Source: Hypericum androsaemum (Eukaryota; Streptophyta; Magnoliopsida; Malpighiales; Hypericaceae). Taken from it: DNA of 64,000 nucleotides. Under the pieces are notes generated by a model that saw only the letters and a list, made by a program, of their open reading frames with translations, made no database searches and was not told the DNA's origin. Numbering within the stretch: position 1 is the stretch's first letter; every line of letters begins with the position of its first letter. Position numbers and translations under genes: made by a program. Below, one piece after another: positions 10,757-22,741 of this stretch. The stretch spans positions 11,267,001 through 11,331,000 of the forward strand of contig OZ023192.1 in the NCBI GenBank assembly GCA_963995505.1, read 5' to 3'.

Positions 10757-12554
10757 GGATTGTTTATTTTGATAAAAGAAATTGCCAAGAATTTGGAGCC
10801 AAGTTATATAAGGTGGTTATGGAAATAGCACTCCCTTGTAATGGAACTAATCCAATAAAAAAATAGAATGAAACGAGCCTTTGGATTTTGTTAGCTATTA
10901 ATTTTTCACCTTTTCTCTAGTAATTTAATGGTGGTCCTTTCATATCAAGTGATAATATTTGAGTAATTAATTTTTAATAAAATTTGAGAAAGAAAAACCG
11001 AACCGTTAAATCATCACTTGGTAAAATCATTAAATAAACAAAGTTAAAGTACGATCATAACATTTTCTTGTCCGCTTTGTGTTGGAAGTCTACGACTAGA
11101 GTTCGAACTCTACATAGAGTAAAAAATACTACTCACATTCTAGGTACTATCGAAAATGTCCACAATTAATAAGAATTACTAGCAAGAATTGCAACTCATG
11201 CTTTGTTAACCACAATATTGGTATTGAGTTTTTATAACATTGTTTACAATAAGTACTAATTCCTAAACAATTAACAAAAATTGGTCAAAAAAATTATCGA
11301 ATCAAATCTTTGCGGGGTCAATCCATAATTTGGCCGGAGGCAAATACATTATTTTTTTTCAATTATTAAGAACATGATTGCAAAAGTACAAATTTAGTAG
11401 TTGCATAATAAATTTTGTATGAGGTCAAAATAGAAATTTTACAAAAACTAAGTGACCATTTTGAATTTTAGTTCGGACAGATATGCAATACCCCACTGTA
11501 AGAACCTGTATAACTTGCCTATATGCTCATTCCCGGCAAATGTTCGTTGATTAATTAAAAATTCCAGCGTTTTATTTGCCTAATCACATTATTTAGGCTT
11601 AAACACTTTTTTAGTTTTACTTATAAAAAAAACACTCTGTTTTAAAATTTCTAATATTCGGAATCAAAGTATTTTCTCGAACCAGTTACATGGAAACCCC
11701 AATAAAATTGAATATTACATCGTAGTTGTAAAAGGCTCAAGATATTTTAAAAAGGGTTTAGAATTGCTTATACTATCCTTTTTTTTTCTTGCAAACACGA
11801 CGAGAGAATTTTAAAATTAATAATTTTACAATGGATGACCCTTATAAATGATTCGTGGTGGTCTACACTCGATGCTGTTACAATGACTCAATGAGCTCTA
11901 TTTATAAACAATAAAATTCTATACTCTGGCCCAATAAAAGGACCGAGTAATTCAAGAAAAACATGTCTATAAAGTCATAGCTCAGTTATCCATGGGCGTG
12001 GCCCAGGATTTTGGAATTGGATGAGACCCATCAAAGCTTCTCTGATTCATCCATACATTGTCCGACTTGTTCTTTCCAGCGGCTGACCCACTTCCGCCTA
12101 TCATCCTTTAAATTTTTTTTGGGTTTCTCTGCTCACGAATTATCTACTAGATCTAACTCGACATATTTCATTAATAGAATTAGATCTTTCGAGTTAACCT
12201 TCAAAAAATTTTAGATAAATGGAGTTTAAATCATAAAAACATAGTCGATAAGGATAATTTTAATTTAAACTTTAATTAATTGATCAAGTAAATACTTAGT
12301 GTTATGTGGTTTTGAAAAGAAAAAAAATGATGTTCCGCAGGATATCCACGCTTCTAGATGATGTGGTCAGAATAAATTCATTGGTCCGAGATAGAAAGTA
12401 ATTTGGTCTTTACAGATACATTACTTCTTGTGCAAAAATACGATTAGAAGGCTCATGTTTTGGTAATCAATTTGTAAATTATTAGTCTAGCAACTCCTTG
12501 TTTATAATTATTATTCTAAATTTTTTTTAAAGAGTGGCCTAGAAATTAATAACA
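10757..12554. other. Intergenic DNA after the bHLH-like gene
   Basis: The first ~120 bases are the likely 3' untranslated region. A palindrome with GAGTTCGAACTC near 11099 resembles tRNA B-box-like words seen elsewhere in the window. No gene was found. Confidence 0.45.
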
Positions 12555-13025
12555 TTAACAAATTGCACAACAGATTACATGACATAGATATAAAATAAAA
12601 GTTAAGGATAACAACGAGACTCGACGAAAGCAATTGTAGACTGCAAAGATAACCTGAATCACAAAACAAGTACGTTGGGTGTGGGTGGTATCAACATCGA
12701 CTTTGAGAGTCAAATCCACTTCCACATCGGAAGCACCACCGAAGAAACTGATGAATACATGTTCAGTTAAAGTTCCCCTTTCGGCTACGAATGATTCGTA
12801 GTCCAAAAGAGATCTCCACATTATCATATTATATGAGATATTACTTGATAAAGATACTCTTGTCCAGATTAAATCGGACAAAGTAGGGAGAACAACTTGT
12901 TTCGAAAAAAACCATTGCAGTAAACAATACAGACAAAAAGACGGACCAGAGCCGGCTAGCATAGACAAACACATAGCAGGTCCACTCCTTTTACCTTCCG
13001 CCGCCGCCTCCACCTCTACGTTCAT
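12555..13025 (-). CDS. Unassigned 156-codon reading frame
   Basis: This is the longest frame between the bHLH gene and the copia element. The first half has a hydrophobic, Cys-rich stretch (SMLAGSGPSFCLYCLLQW) and the second half alternates acidic and hydrophobic residues (FGGASDVEVDLTLKVD). No family is recognised. The upstream side on the minus strand (13030-13490) is unusually GC- and pyrimidine-rich, like a promoter or 5' leader. It may be an exon of a small gene, a gene fragment, or chance. Confidence 0.25.
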   Translation of the reverse strand: MNVEVEAAAEGKRSGPAMCLSMLAGSGPSFCLYCLLQWFFSKQVVLPTLSDLIWTRVSLSSNISYNMIMWRSLLDYESFVAERGTLTEHVFISFFGGASDVEVDLTLKVDVDTTHTQRTCFVIQVIFAVYNCFRRVSLLSLTFILYLCHVICCAIC

Positions 13026-14283
13026 CTCCCCCTACCCTTGCTGGTCCACCACATACCTGTACTGGTTCTCTCCATTCTGGAGCTTGATTCTTTTTTCGTT
13101 TTATCTCCATCTCCCATCACAACATTACATAGATCTGGTTCCCCGGAGACCATCCCGCCTCCGTTTCCGTCTAGACTGGAGCTCGTCCATTAGGGTCTCA
13201 TCACCCCTCCAGCTCCGTTCGCCAGCCTCTGTTGGTCACTGTTTCTTCGACCGCTCCTTCTCCGTTCACCATCGAAAAACCCGTAAGCCACCGTCCTCAC
13301 TCCACCCTCAGTACCGTAAGTGGCCTCCAGCTTGGACAGAGCAATCCGCGTCCGTCCGCTCCTAATCGGTCCGCAATCGGCTCTCGTTCGCCGGAGACCC
13401 TGTTCGGCAGCCTTGGTTGCCGGCGGCCTCTCGCCCACATCCTGTGGGGGACTGGTCTCTGAGACCTTCACCGACCCAGCCTCAGTATTCTAAGAGTATT
13501 ATAATACACGTTTATCTTCAGTTCTTGTTCTTTATAATTTCGCTAACCTCAAGGGCCACTTACTGCTTAGTAAATAACTAAAAGCGACAATTTCAATGCG
13601 AAGACATCTTCCTTTCGATGTGACCTAACTAGCATCAGACCCACACATGTTCGACAACAACAATGTGAGATATGTGTTAATCAATCGAAACATGATTGGA
13701 ATGAAACATTGTGATTGCCGAAGGTTTTAGCTTTCCTGTACCTCGGTGACAACCACACTGTCCTTTGGCTAGTAGTAACTACACCAAGCTATCAACTCTT
13801 TACAAAAGGTATTATGGGTCATAATCGACATATTTCAATTTACCTTCGTGTTAACAATTGAGATAATGAATTATTTTTACCTTTAAAACATTGAATCTTC
13901 TGAAAGGTAAAAAAATTGATATAATATGCCTTTTCCATGGTTGGGTTTGATATTGTTTTGGTTGAATCAACAAATATCTGGGCACTTACTAAATTAATTA
14001 ATTTAGGTTTATATTATATAAGACTTTTAAATAGTGATAAAATTTTTCCAAAAATATTTAACACTAATGCGTTTCAAAGGTTCAAATTTGGAACCTCATA
14101 ATTAAGAAAAAATAACTTCATTGTGAGCTTCATTGCGAAGTTGTTTAAGTGTTTGTTGGTGGTTATATTTGATATCTTAATTCTCACCAAGTACTAATTC
14201 GTCATTGTGATTTTATATTATATATGGAGTCACTTAGATAAGGATTCTTTTGTAATTAGCTTCTGTTTAGACTCTTTAGTAAG
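13026..14283. other. GC-rich island (13030-13490) then AT-rich spacer
   Basis: 13030-13490 is much richer in C and G than its surroundings and is open in several frames on both strands without a recognisable product. The remainder is AT-rich. Near 14045-14110 lies a piece of a dispersed repeat (ATTTAACACTAATGCGT... then TTCAAATTTGGAACC) that recurs at about 43920 and 49430. Confidence 0.4.
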
Positions 14284-14288
14284 AGGCC

Positions 14289-14792
14289 TGTAGATTTAAT
14301 ATAGTGATTATAACATATTATAATCGAGAAATCATAAAATAATTGACATTAAATTAATTAACGAACGAATTCGTTAAATCGTAAAAATACTTACTTGTTG
14401 TAGTGCAGTATCCACAGGATCGTAACGGATTCTCGTCACTGGTCGTTTCTTACTCACGGTATATTGGAGTCGAGAATAATTTCTACGACTTTATCTGCCT
14501 CGGAGTCGAATCGAGAACTCATGGATCAAATCAGTAATTTTCCCCCTTTTATGTGTGCCAATCCTCTCCCTTTCATCGCCATCTTCTTCTTTTATAAGTG
14601 GGGTAATTTTCCTCCACATCATCACCCAAAGTGGGTGTCATGACATGTGGACAAGCTATACTTAGTAGCTTGTACACATATGAAGGTGAAAGTGGCAACA
14701 ATTGCTACCCAAACAAGGAGGAGGTGGTCCAAGCCCATATGGAAATTGTTGGATCATGGTTGTAAGCCCAACAAATGGGTATAAACCTAACA
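14289..14792 (-). repeat. 3' LTR of the 14-22 kb copia element
   Basis: It starts TGTAGATT and ends AACCTAACA, and matches 22233-22736 along its full 504 bp. Near 14650-14680 it contains the imperfect palindrome AAGCTATACTTAGTAGCTTG. Confidence 0.95.
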
Positions 14793-14808
14793 TTCTCCCA
14801 CTCACACA
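14793..14808 (-). other. Polypurine tract of the copia element
   Basis: On the minus strand GAGTGGGAGAA lies directly before the 3' LTR, the expected primer site for plus-strand DNA synthesis. Confidence 0.85.
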
Positions 14809-15867
14809 TGATTCAACATAATCAATGTTCTCTTTTATTGTGTTTGGCAGATATTTCATACGATCAGCATACATCGAGTGCACGTAGCTAAACTCAAGAG
14901 CACATTTTGGCAACTTAAATGATAGTATCTCGATATCTCCATTACGTAAAGTATGCCTTACCCTAGGTCTCATCTCACATTCTTTGTTTCCGCATGTGAT
15001 TTCTGAAATAATCTATTCGTGTTCACTATTGTATTGCTCTCAATACAATAGGTGCACCAGTGAACCACGAAGCTTCTCAAATGTGATCGATAGAGAACCT
15101 TCTCCCTTAACAATATTTTTTCTATCATGATCCAGCCTGCTTTTCTAGTCAGCCTTGCCAGGTCGAATCAAACCATGACCCTTTAAAGACTTTCCAAGCT
15201 AGCAGCAGTGAATCATATTTCCAAAATATATTTAGGATCTTAAGAGTGGAGTTCCGGAAATCATAGTTTTTGGAGTTGGTCTCATACCGGAAAATTGAAA
15301 TCACTTAATAATAAATTAATTTCCCATCCATTAATCGTAGAGCACACATGACACAATTCATGTGCTATAGTGTTCTTTCCTCTTAAAGGAGCACATGTCT
15401 CTCGCAAATAACACCATACTAGAGCATCAGCCTCGATGTTTTCAAACAACAGCTTTAGTCTACACAAAGACTGCTCTAGGCTATCAAGACAGAATTATGG
15501 TAATTTCTACTTACTTCTTACCATTGGATTCTATATAATCCCATAAGTTCCGAGAACTTATTTAATGTAGCAACTATTGCTTACACATAATCTTGTGCTT
15601 TAACAAGACTGATCTTATAGTTAAGCAAGACGGCATTCAAATTTTAGAATAGGCACTCGATATTTAACAATGTTCTAAAAAAAATTACCTCATCTCAATC
15701 AAGAATCAACTCATGACTCCCACTGAGGTAAACACCCGTGTGAGTGGGCTACTTCTCTATCCGACATGCATTAGTAAATGTTATCCTAAATAACATTCAC
15801 ACAATACGTATTGCTGAAAACAACATTATATTGAACAACAAATTCTTTACAATATGAGAAAAAAAAT

Positions 15868-18800
15868 ACTAACACCTTTGCAAACCCAGGGACCTGACAT
15901 GTTTCTCAAACACATCTCTAACAACACCCTTGGTCATTGGGTCTGCGACCATATCTTATGTAAATATGTATTTTATGCTCATCTCCTTACACACAACCAT
16001 ATCCCTAATAAAGTGATATTTGATATCGATATGATTTGCTCTGCTATGATACATAGGATCTTTAGCAAAAGCTATCGACGCTTGATTATTGCAAAATAAG
16101 CTCACTGGTTCTTTTGAGCCGGTTAGGAATAAATAGCTCAAGAATCTCTTCAACCGTACTGCCTCTTGCACAGCAGCTGCAGAAGCTACATATTTAGCTT
16201 CCATAGTTGACAGGGAGACACACGTCTGTTTCTTGCTACTCCATAAAATAGCACCCCCGCCAAGCAAGAAGACATATCCAGATGTAGATTTCTTCTCGTC
16301 CACATCACCACCCCAATCAGCATCGGTGTAACCTCTCAATGTCAGGTCTTGACCTTGATAACATAGTGAGTATTCTGCAGTCGTATTCAAGTATTTTATA
16401 ATTTTTTTGACTGCTTTCCAATGTGCATTACCTGGATTAGACTGGTATCTGCTCGCTATCCCAATAACATAGCAAATATATGATCTTGTACACAACATTG
16501 CATACATGAGACAACTAATCGCATTGGCATAAGGGATTTTTATCATATCCCTCTCCTGCTGGGCTATTTTAGGACACGTATTTTTATTGAGATGGTGACC
16601 TTTAACTATTAGGACATATTTGGGATTACTATCATTACAATTGAATCGTTCTACTACTTTGCGAATATAGGTCTCTTGTGAAAGAGACAATAGCCTCTTC
16701 GAACGATTCCTCGTGATCTTAACCCTGAGTATGTAATCAGCTTCTCCCATATCTTTTATTTCAAAGTTGGACGAGAACCAAGCTTTGAGCTCGATTAGAT
16801 ATCCTATGTCATTTTCAGCTATTAGAATGTCATCAACATATAACGTAATTATGACAAACTTCTTACCTGATTACTTAATATAGACACAATGATCTTCGTC
16901 TATCATTTTAAAGTCATACGACATGATCGTATTATGAAAATGAATATACCATTGTCTAGAAGACTGCTTAAGGTCATAAATTGATCTTTTCAAATTGCAA
17001 ACCATATGTTCGCTACCTTTTTGGATGTAGCCCTCTGGCTGGACCATATAGATCTCTTCATCCAGTTCTCCATTAAGAAATACAGTTTTAACATCCATTT
17101 GATGCAACTCAAAGTTCAAATTTGCCACCATAGTCAGAATAATCCTAATGGACGTGCATGAAACAACAGGAGCGAAAGTATTCTTATAGTCAACTCCTTC
17201 CTGTTGTCTAAATCCTTGGGCAACTAAGCGAGCTTTGTACCTTTTGATACTTCCGTCTGCTTTACGCTTAATTTTGAGATTCCATTTATTTCCAATTGTC
17301 CTACATTCTTTAGGTAGGTCAACAAGTTCTCAAACCTGATTTTTCTTCATGGAAGCCATCTCTTCCTCCATTGCTTTACCCAATTCATTATTCTCGGGAG
17401 ATGATAGAGCGTTAGAAATATTCTTAGGTTCATCTTCATCTTGTAGGACTGCTAAAAAAAATCACTTGGACCATTATGTCTTCTTAATGATACCAAGAAA
17501 GCATTTGCAGCACCTTCAATCGCAAATCGTCGGCATGGAATGCTAGTTCTTTTAGTTCTACGAATTTTCCGATTTTGATAAACATCTCTCGTGTATTCAT
17601 CATAACCTGGAATCGTACTCCCACTGAAGCGAAAATCTATACTCCCACTGGAGTTTAGAATTGTACTCCCACTAAGATGTTGATTATTTGGATCATGAAC
17701 TTCCGGATCAATTGGAGATGGAAAATCTTGATTTTCCTCCTCCATAATTCTCCCACTCGGATGGAGTGATCCAGATGATTCTGGCTCATTAACTTCATAT
17801 AAGGCAAGATCATGACTCACCTCTCCCAATTTTGGAAATTTTTTTTCCAAGAACGTGACATCTCGTGATTCAAATTATGTCAATTGTCCATTTTCTAGTT
17901 CGCCCACGAACACGTATCCTTTTGATACTTCAGAGTATCTTATAAAAATACTCTTTCTACCTCTCGGTCCTAATTTACCGTATGTACTCGAGGTAGAATG
18001 GACGTAAGATGCACACCCCCACGGTCTTAAGTAGCTCAGATCAGGTTTTCGACCTGTCCACATTTCGTAAGGGGTGGTAGTGACAGACTTAGAGGGGACA
18101 CGATTTAGAACATATGTAGTGGTAAGGAGCACATCTCCATAAAAAGATATAGGCAAATTTGCCTCCGCCATCATAGACCTAGCCATGTCAAGAAGGGTTC
18201 TATTCCTTCTTTCTGCTACCCCATTTTGTTGAGGTGTATAAGGAATGGACAACTGATGTTCAATTCCTTTTTTTTGACACAGAGCTTTAAATTCATTGGA
18301 AAGATACTTACGACCACGATCAGTTCGTAAGGCCTTAATCTTTCAATCTAGTTGATTCTCAGCATGACTCATAAATATCTTGAAACAACTTATTGCTTCT
18401 GATTTGTGAGAAATTAAATAGATTTGGCTATATCTACTATAGTCATCTATAAAAGTGAAGAAAAAATATGCTCCATGTCTAGCCCTCACATTCATTGGAC
18501 CACAGATGTCAAAATGGACTAATTGCAATAGATCATTGGCCCTAGTTCCCTTTCCAAATGGTTTTCTTGTCAATTTTCCTTCTAGACAATATTCGCAAGT
18601 AGGTAATAGAGCCTTTTCTAAATTACCCAATAGTCCTGCCTTAGCTAGACGATTCAAGCGATCTTGACCAATATGGCTCAGTCTAGAATGCCATAGCACA
18701 ACATCATCTTGAGACATTTGCGAAGCAGTGGCAAAGAAAAAATTTGAATCAGGTAAATCACAAAGATCAACATTCATGATTAAAAAACCATCTGATTTAT

Positions 18801-19797
18801 AACCAGAACCATAGAAAACATGTTCCAAAAACAACTGAACGGAATTATTCTCAAACAACCAACGAAAACCAAGAGACATCAAAGCTGAAACAGAAATTAA
18901 ATTCCGACAAATTTCTGGAGCATATAACACATCATGTAGCAGTAGGGTACGTCCTTCACGCAGGCTCAATCTACATGTACCTATCCCGTTGATATTTATG
19001 CGTGCGTTATTGCCCACATAGATAGATTTTACTCTAACCGGTAGTCGTCGGAATTCAACAAAAGTACCACGGTCCTTTGTCACATGGTCTGTCGCTCCTG
19101 AATCAATCACCCACATAGGATGACTTTTAGTTAGAAGAATTGTACTTGATACATATAATTTACTCGCATATGAGTGAATAAAATGTACCTTCTTTTCCTC
19201 TTTGTAATCTTTTGCAAAGTGACCCTTTTGTTGACAATTGAAATATTTTACTTTTAAAATATTGTACTTTCGTTGTCTCTTCTTTCTAGAACTATTCACA
19301 TTAGTTCCAGAAGTTTTAGCTTTATTTTTCTTGTTTCCCCAGCTGTTCTTATCTTTGCCCTCTTGGCCCATCTTCTTTTTGCTTCCTTTGAAGCTAGACC
19401 CAGTCACGTGTACTTCTGGGTGGACTCTGATTGCTAGGAGACGATCCTCTTCTAGCTTGAGGTGACGGGCCATGTCATCAAATGTCGTAACATTATCAGC
19501 ATGGGTAAGAGTCATTTTCATGTGTTCCCAATTTGTAGGCTGGGAACGAATGACAGCTTGGATTTGCTGCTCATTACTAAGCACGTGGCCAGTCTCAGCT
19601 AGCCCACTGATCATATTTGACATCTGCCTGAGATGTGTTTTCATTGAATGATCAAGACGCTTTTTGTAGGTATCAAACCATATAGTCAAAGCTCGCAGCT
19701 TTGAAACAGAAAGCTTCCCGAATCTTTCTTTAAGTACATCCCACAGGTCTTTGACATTTTCAAACATATGAAATTGCCTTGTGATGTCATCCATCAT
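15868..19797 (-). pseudogene. Copia gag-pol, broken
   Basis: From 19797 to 18343 the frame holds the gag UBN2-type region, a zinc knuckle at 19248-19200, the protease with catalytic DSGA (about 19112), the pre-integrase zinc region (LWHSRLSHIG... CEYC) and the first integrase Asp (HFDICGP). A TGA then interrupts. Integrase resumes with DRGRKY and PQQNGVAERR (18252-17875), stops at TAA, and continues with an acidic linker (17850-17452). Reverse transcriptase is split: QMDVKTVFLNGELDEEIYM lies at 17131-16871 and YVDDILIA near 16830-16800. RNase H runs through 16750-15956 and ends VADPMTKGV...SLGLQRC near 15868. In the zinc knuckle the first and last cysteines have become tyrosine (YFNCQQKGHFAKDY). 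The polyprotein cannot be made as one product. Confidence 0.92.
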
Positions 19798-19837
19798 GAC
19801 ACTTAGTAAGATGAGTCGAGCAGTAGAATTTTTTTTT

Positions 19838-20046
19838 CCAAGCTAAGTAGGTGTCTTTATCATGCCTGTGTTGAAGGGTGTTGCCAGTTTCAGGTTCGAC
19901 CATAATTTTACTTATGATCTCAAGCACTTCTTGCTCTTCTAGCACATACTGGATTTTTATATTCCAGTTATCATAATTATCACCGTTGAGCTTTAAATCC
20001 TTATTGAGTTCGGCGATAATTGATTTTGAAGCAATCGATATAACTA
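19838..20046 (-). pseudogene. N-terminal part of copia gag, separated by a frameshift
   Basis: The minus-strand frame reads SIASKSIIAELNK, LNGDNYDNWNIKIQYVLEEQ and DKDTYLAWKKK, a typical start of copia gag. The expected initiator before SIASK is ATA instead of ATG. A run of nine T on the plus strand at 19829-19837 shifts the frame relative to 19797-18343; eight would keep it open. Confidence 0.85.
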
Positions 20047-20391
20047 TAGGGAATCATAAAAAAATGTGTGAGGAGTATATTTTCAGCAATACATTATAAT
20101 TTGTTATATGGTTTAAGCGATATAAAGTTATTGATTAACCTCGAATTCGAAGTAGGTCACGGGTATGTTTCCCCTCACCCTTCGAGAATTAATTTTGAAC
20201 TTTAAACCTTCAAAGTTCTTTAATAGTAAATTCAAGTGGATATATCTCATGGTAATAATAAGCAATTGAATAAATAAACTATTTAATTGCAGAAACACAC
20301 ATGCATCTTTATGACAACCATGAAAATACATGAAGTTTTATATACATATGTACAAAAAAATTCTAACAAGATTTAAACCCATACAAAAGAT

Positions 20392-20904
20392 TTACGCATT
20401 ATTAAAGACAATATCTCTATATATGACACGGGCTGGCACAGAGTTCATGATTGTCCACTTGCTAGGATAAGGGAATTCATGAACATATTCATGAGCACAG
20501 AAGCAACGTACTTTACGCCCACTTCGCAACCACATTGACTTATTATGAGGAATTTCCTCTAAAATTCCCTTCCCACCTAGATATGTAACCAGACGTTCCA
20601 CAGCTTTTCTGTGAGTAGTCCCAGTTACTGGAGATATGAAAGTGTCAACATCTTCCGTAATCTTCAGCATAGCTAGAAGATCCATGAACATCAATACCCA
20701 GTTATACCTACTGTTATAATCTCCAGCCAAGATACATTCTTGTATCTCATTGTGAACTGAGACAATATGCTCGGTAAGCACTTGTTCATTATCTCTATGC
20801 ACCCACCGAGAGATACGACGATTTAATATCTTTCGGCGCATGTCTTGTGCCTCTGCAACATGCACAGGTTCAACACACTTTCTTGGACAACATTTCATCC
20901 TCAT
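20392..20904 (-). CDS. Extra 170-codon reading frame in the copia leader, upstream of gag
   Basis: The frame lies between the primer-binding site and gag, in the same sense as the element, and starts with ATG. It is mixed in composition, not low complexity. It has an N-terminal Cys/Arg-rich part (KCCPRKCVEP, RRKILNRRISRWVH), a hydrophobic helix-like middle (RYNWVLMFMDLLAMLKITED) and a C-terminal KVRCFCAHEYVHEF segment. None of the gag, protease, integrase, reverse transcriptase or RNase H motifs is present and I do not recognise a family. It stays open although gag-pol in the same copy is broken. It could be a captured host exon, an additional retrotransposon gene, or chance in a non-coding leader. 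Confidence 0.5.
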   Translation of the reverse strand: MRMKCCPRKCVEPVHVAEAQDMRRKILNRRISRWVHRDNEQVLTEHIVSVHNEIQECILAGDYNSRYNWVLMFMDLLAMLKITEDVDTFISPVTGTTHRKAVERLVTYLGGKGILEEIPHNKSMWLRSGRKVRCFCAHEYVHEFPYPSKWTIMNSVPARVIYRDIVFNNA

Positions 20905-22219
20905 TGATAACCTGCATCATAATGCAAGTTATTTGGGTCAGCTCACAAGTAGTCCCAATTGATTAAAATCATAATTTTAATCAAATCAATGATAAAGGGC
21001 ACAAAGAATATTCAAGATATAACCTTTTATACGTGATCAGTAGGTCATGTTTAATTTTCCATTTATCAGTACGCATACTTCAAAAATATTGGAAAATATA
21101 TTTTTCTAACTCTTTCAGAAAATATTAGGTTTGTGAAAATTATCGAAATAATTTTTAAAACCAACATGGTTAAAAGATTCGTAATAATCTTTCTATCCAC
21201 ATGAGACACATTTTATCTTTTGGGTCTGGCCCGTTCGGCCCACGGAGAACCCCTCGTAGACCCAAAGTCAAAATGCGGGCCAGCCAAGAAACAAAGCCCA
21301 CACGGGCCTTAAGAAAAAAAGAAAGAAAACACGCCAAAATTATGATTTTTTCCTTCTCCAGTATATATATTCAGGCAAAAAATTTGTAAAATTACGGAAT
21401 TGCCCTTGTCATAATTTCCTTCTTCTCCCTCTTCATCTTCTTCGTCGAGTGAAAAAGAAGAAAACACGGCCGAGGCAAAAAAAATATTCCGGCCACGACC
21501 ACGGTGCGAGGATGGCAAACCAACGGCTGAGACCGCTCGCAATCGACTCGCCGCGGTCTCACGAGAGCATCGATAGCAACCTCGCGAGCCGTCATACCTC
21601 CGTTCACCATCGCTGTCGTCTTCTCCCATCCGCGTATCTCCGGCGTCATCGGCTTCATCTTCTCGATTCCGGCAACGTCGACGCGAAAAAATGGTATAAG
21701 GATGTCGGCGACTCAACGGGGAATCGAGAAAACTCGATTTCCGACCTCCAAAATGTCGTATATTTGTTGAATTGAGTTAGATGTCGATTTGGGAAAAAGG
21801 GACGAAATTAGGGTTCTTCCCGATTAAGGGATTGTGTACAAATTTAAATTTAGTCCCTCAAGGTTTAACGCATATACAAGTAAGGACAAAGCCTTCTGAA
21901 ACGCATTTAGAGTAGAACAATTTCACTTTAATCCCTAGGAGTTTCTCAAGTTTGTGAAATAAGGAAAAAATCCTTATTCGTGTTCTGCGTTAATTTCAGA
22001 TTAGTATCTGGGATTTTCACCCGTGTGCAAATAAGGACGAAGTCCTTTTATGCGCGTTTTGAACCACAACTTCAATTCAATCATCCGGACTTTCCAGATT
22101 ATGCACAAAAATACATCAGAAACTATTATCTGAGGATTAGTTTAACCAAATGCAATTTTTTAAACATAAAAATCATCTACGTGACTTTTAAATTATTAAT
22201 CAGAACAAGAACCCAACTA
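20905..22219 (-). other. Leader of the copia element
   Basis: The 1.3 kb after the primer site has a GC-richer part at about 21230-21720 with a 135-codon Arg/Asp/Glu-rich frame (21716-21309) that I regard as non-coding. A long untranslated leader may hold packaging and dimerisation signals, but none can be identified by eye. Confidence 0.4.
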
Positions 22220-22220
22220 G

Positions 22221-22232
22221 CTCTGATACCAA
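22221..22232 (-). other. Primer-binding site for initiator tRNA-Met
   Basis: Directly inside the 5' LTR the minus strand reads TGGTATCAGAGC, the standard copia primer site complementary to the 3' end of tRNA-iMet. Confidence 0.93.
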
Positions 22233-22736
22233 TGTAGATTCAATATAGTGATTATAACATATTATAATCGAGAAATCATAAAATAATTGACGTTAAATTA
22301 ATTAACGAACGAATTCGTTAAATCGTAAATACACTTACTTGTTGTAGTGCAGTATCCACAGGATCGTAACGGATTCTCGTCACTGGTCGGTTCTTACTCA
22401 TGGTATATTAGAGTCGAGAATAATTTCTACGATTTTATCTGCCTCGGAGTCGAATCGAGAACTCAAGGATCAAATCAGTAATTTTTTCCCTTTTATGTGT
22501 GCCGATTTTCTCCCTTTCATCCCCATCTTCTTCTTTTATAAATGGGGTAATTTTCTTCCACATCATCACCCAAAGTGGGTATCATGACATGTGGACAAGC
22601 TACACTTAGTAGCTTGTACACATATGAAGGCGAAAGTAGCAACAATTGCCACCTAAACAAGGAGGAGGTGGTCCAAGTCCATATGGAAATTGTTGGATCA
22701 TGGGTATAAGCCCAACAAATGGGTATAAACCCAACA
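22233..22736 (-). repeat. 5' LTR of the copia element
   Basis: It pairs with 14289-14792. It starts TGTAGATTC and ends AACCCAACA, followed by the AGGCC duplication. Confidence 0.95.
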
Positions 22737-22741
22737 AGGCC

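Larger units (their letters stand above)
14289..22736 (-). mobile_element. Ty1/copia LTR retrotransposon, full length but mutated, minus strand
   Basis: It has 504-bp LTRs at both ends, a 5-bp target duplication AGGCC (14284-14288 and 22737-22741), a tRNA-iMet primer site and a polypurine tract, all in the right places for a minus-strand element. The internal order is gag, protease, integrase, reverse transcriptase, RNase H, the copia order. The two LTRs differ at about 29 positions by eye (near 94% identity), so the insertion is not recent. The coding part has a lost start codon, at least one frameshift and several stops, so it is not autonomous now. A 2.2-kb leader between primer site and gag contains an extra reading frame (20392-20904). 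Confidence 0.95.

Noticed and set aside
13084..13471. Several 76-93-codon frames on both strands in a GC-rich island
   Set aside because: Mutually overlapping and without recognisable motifs; the island is noted as possible leader or promoter DNA instead.
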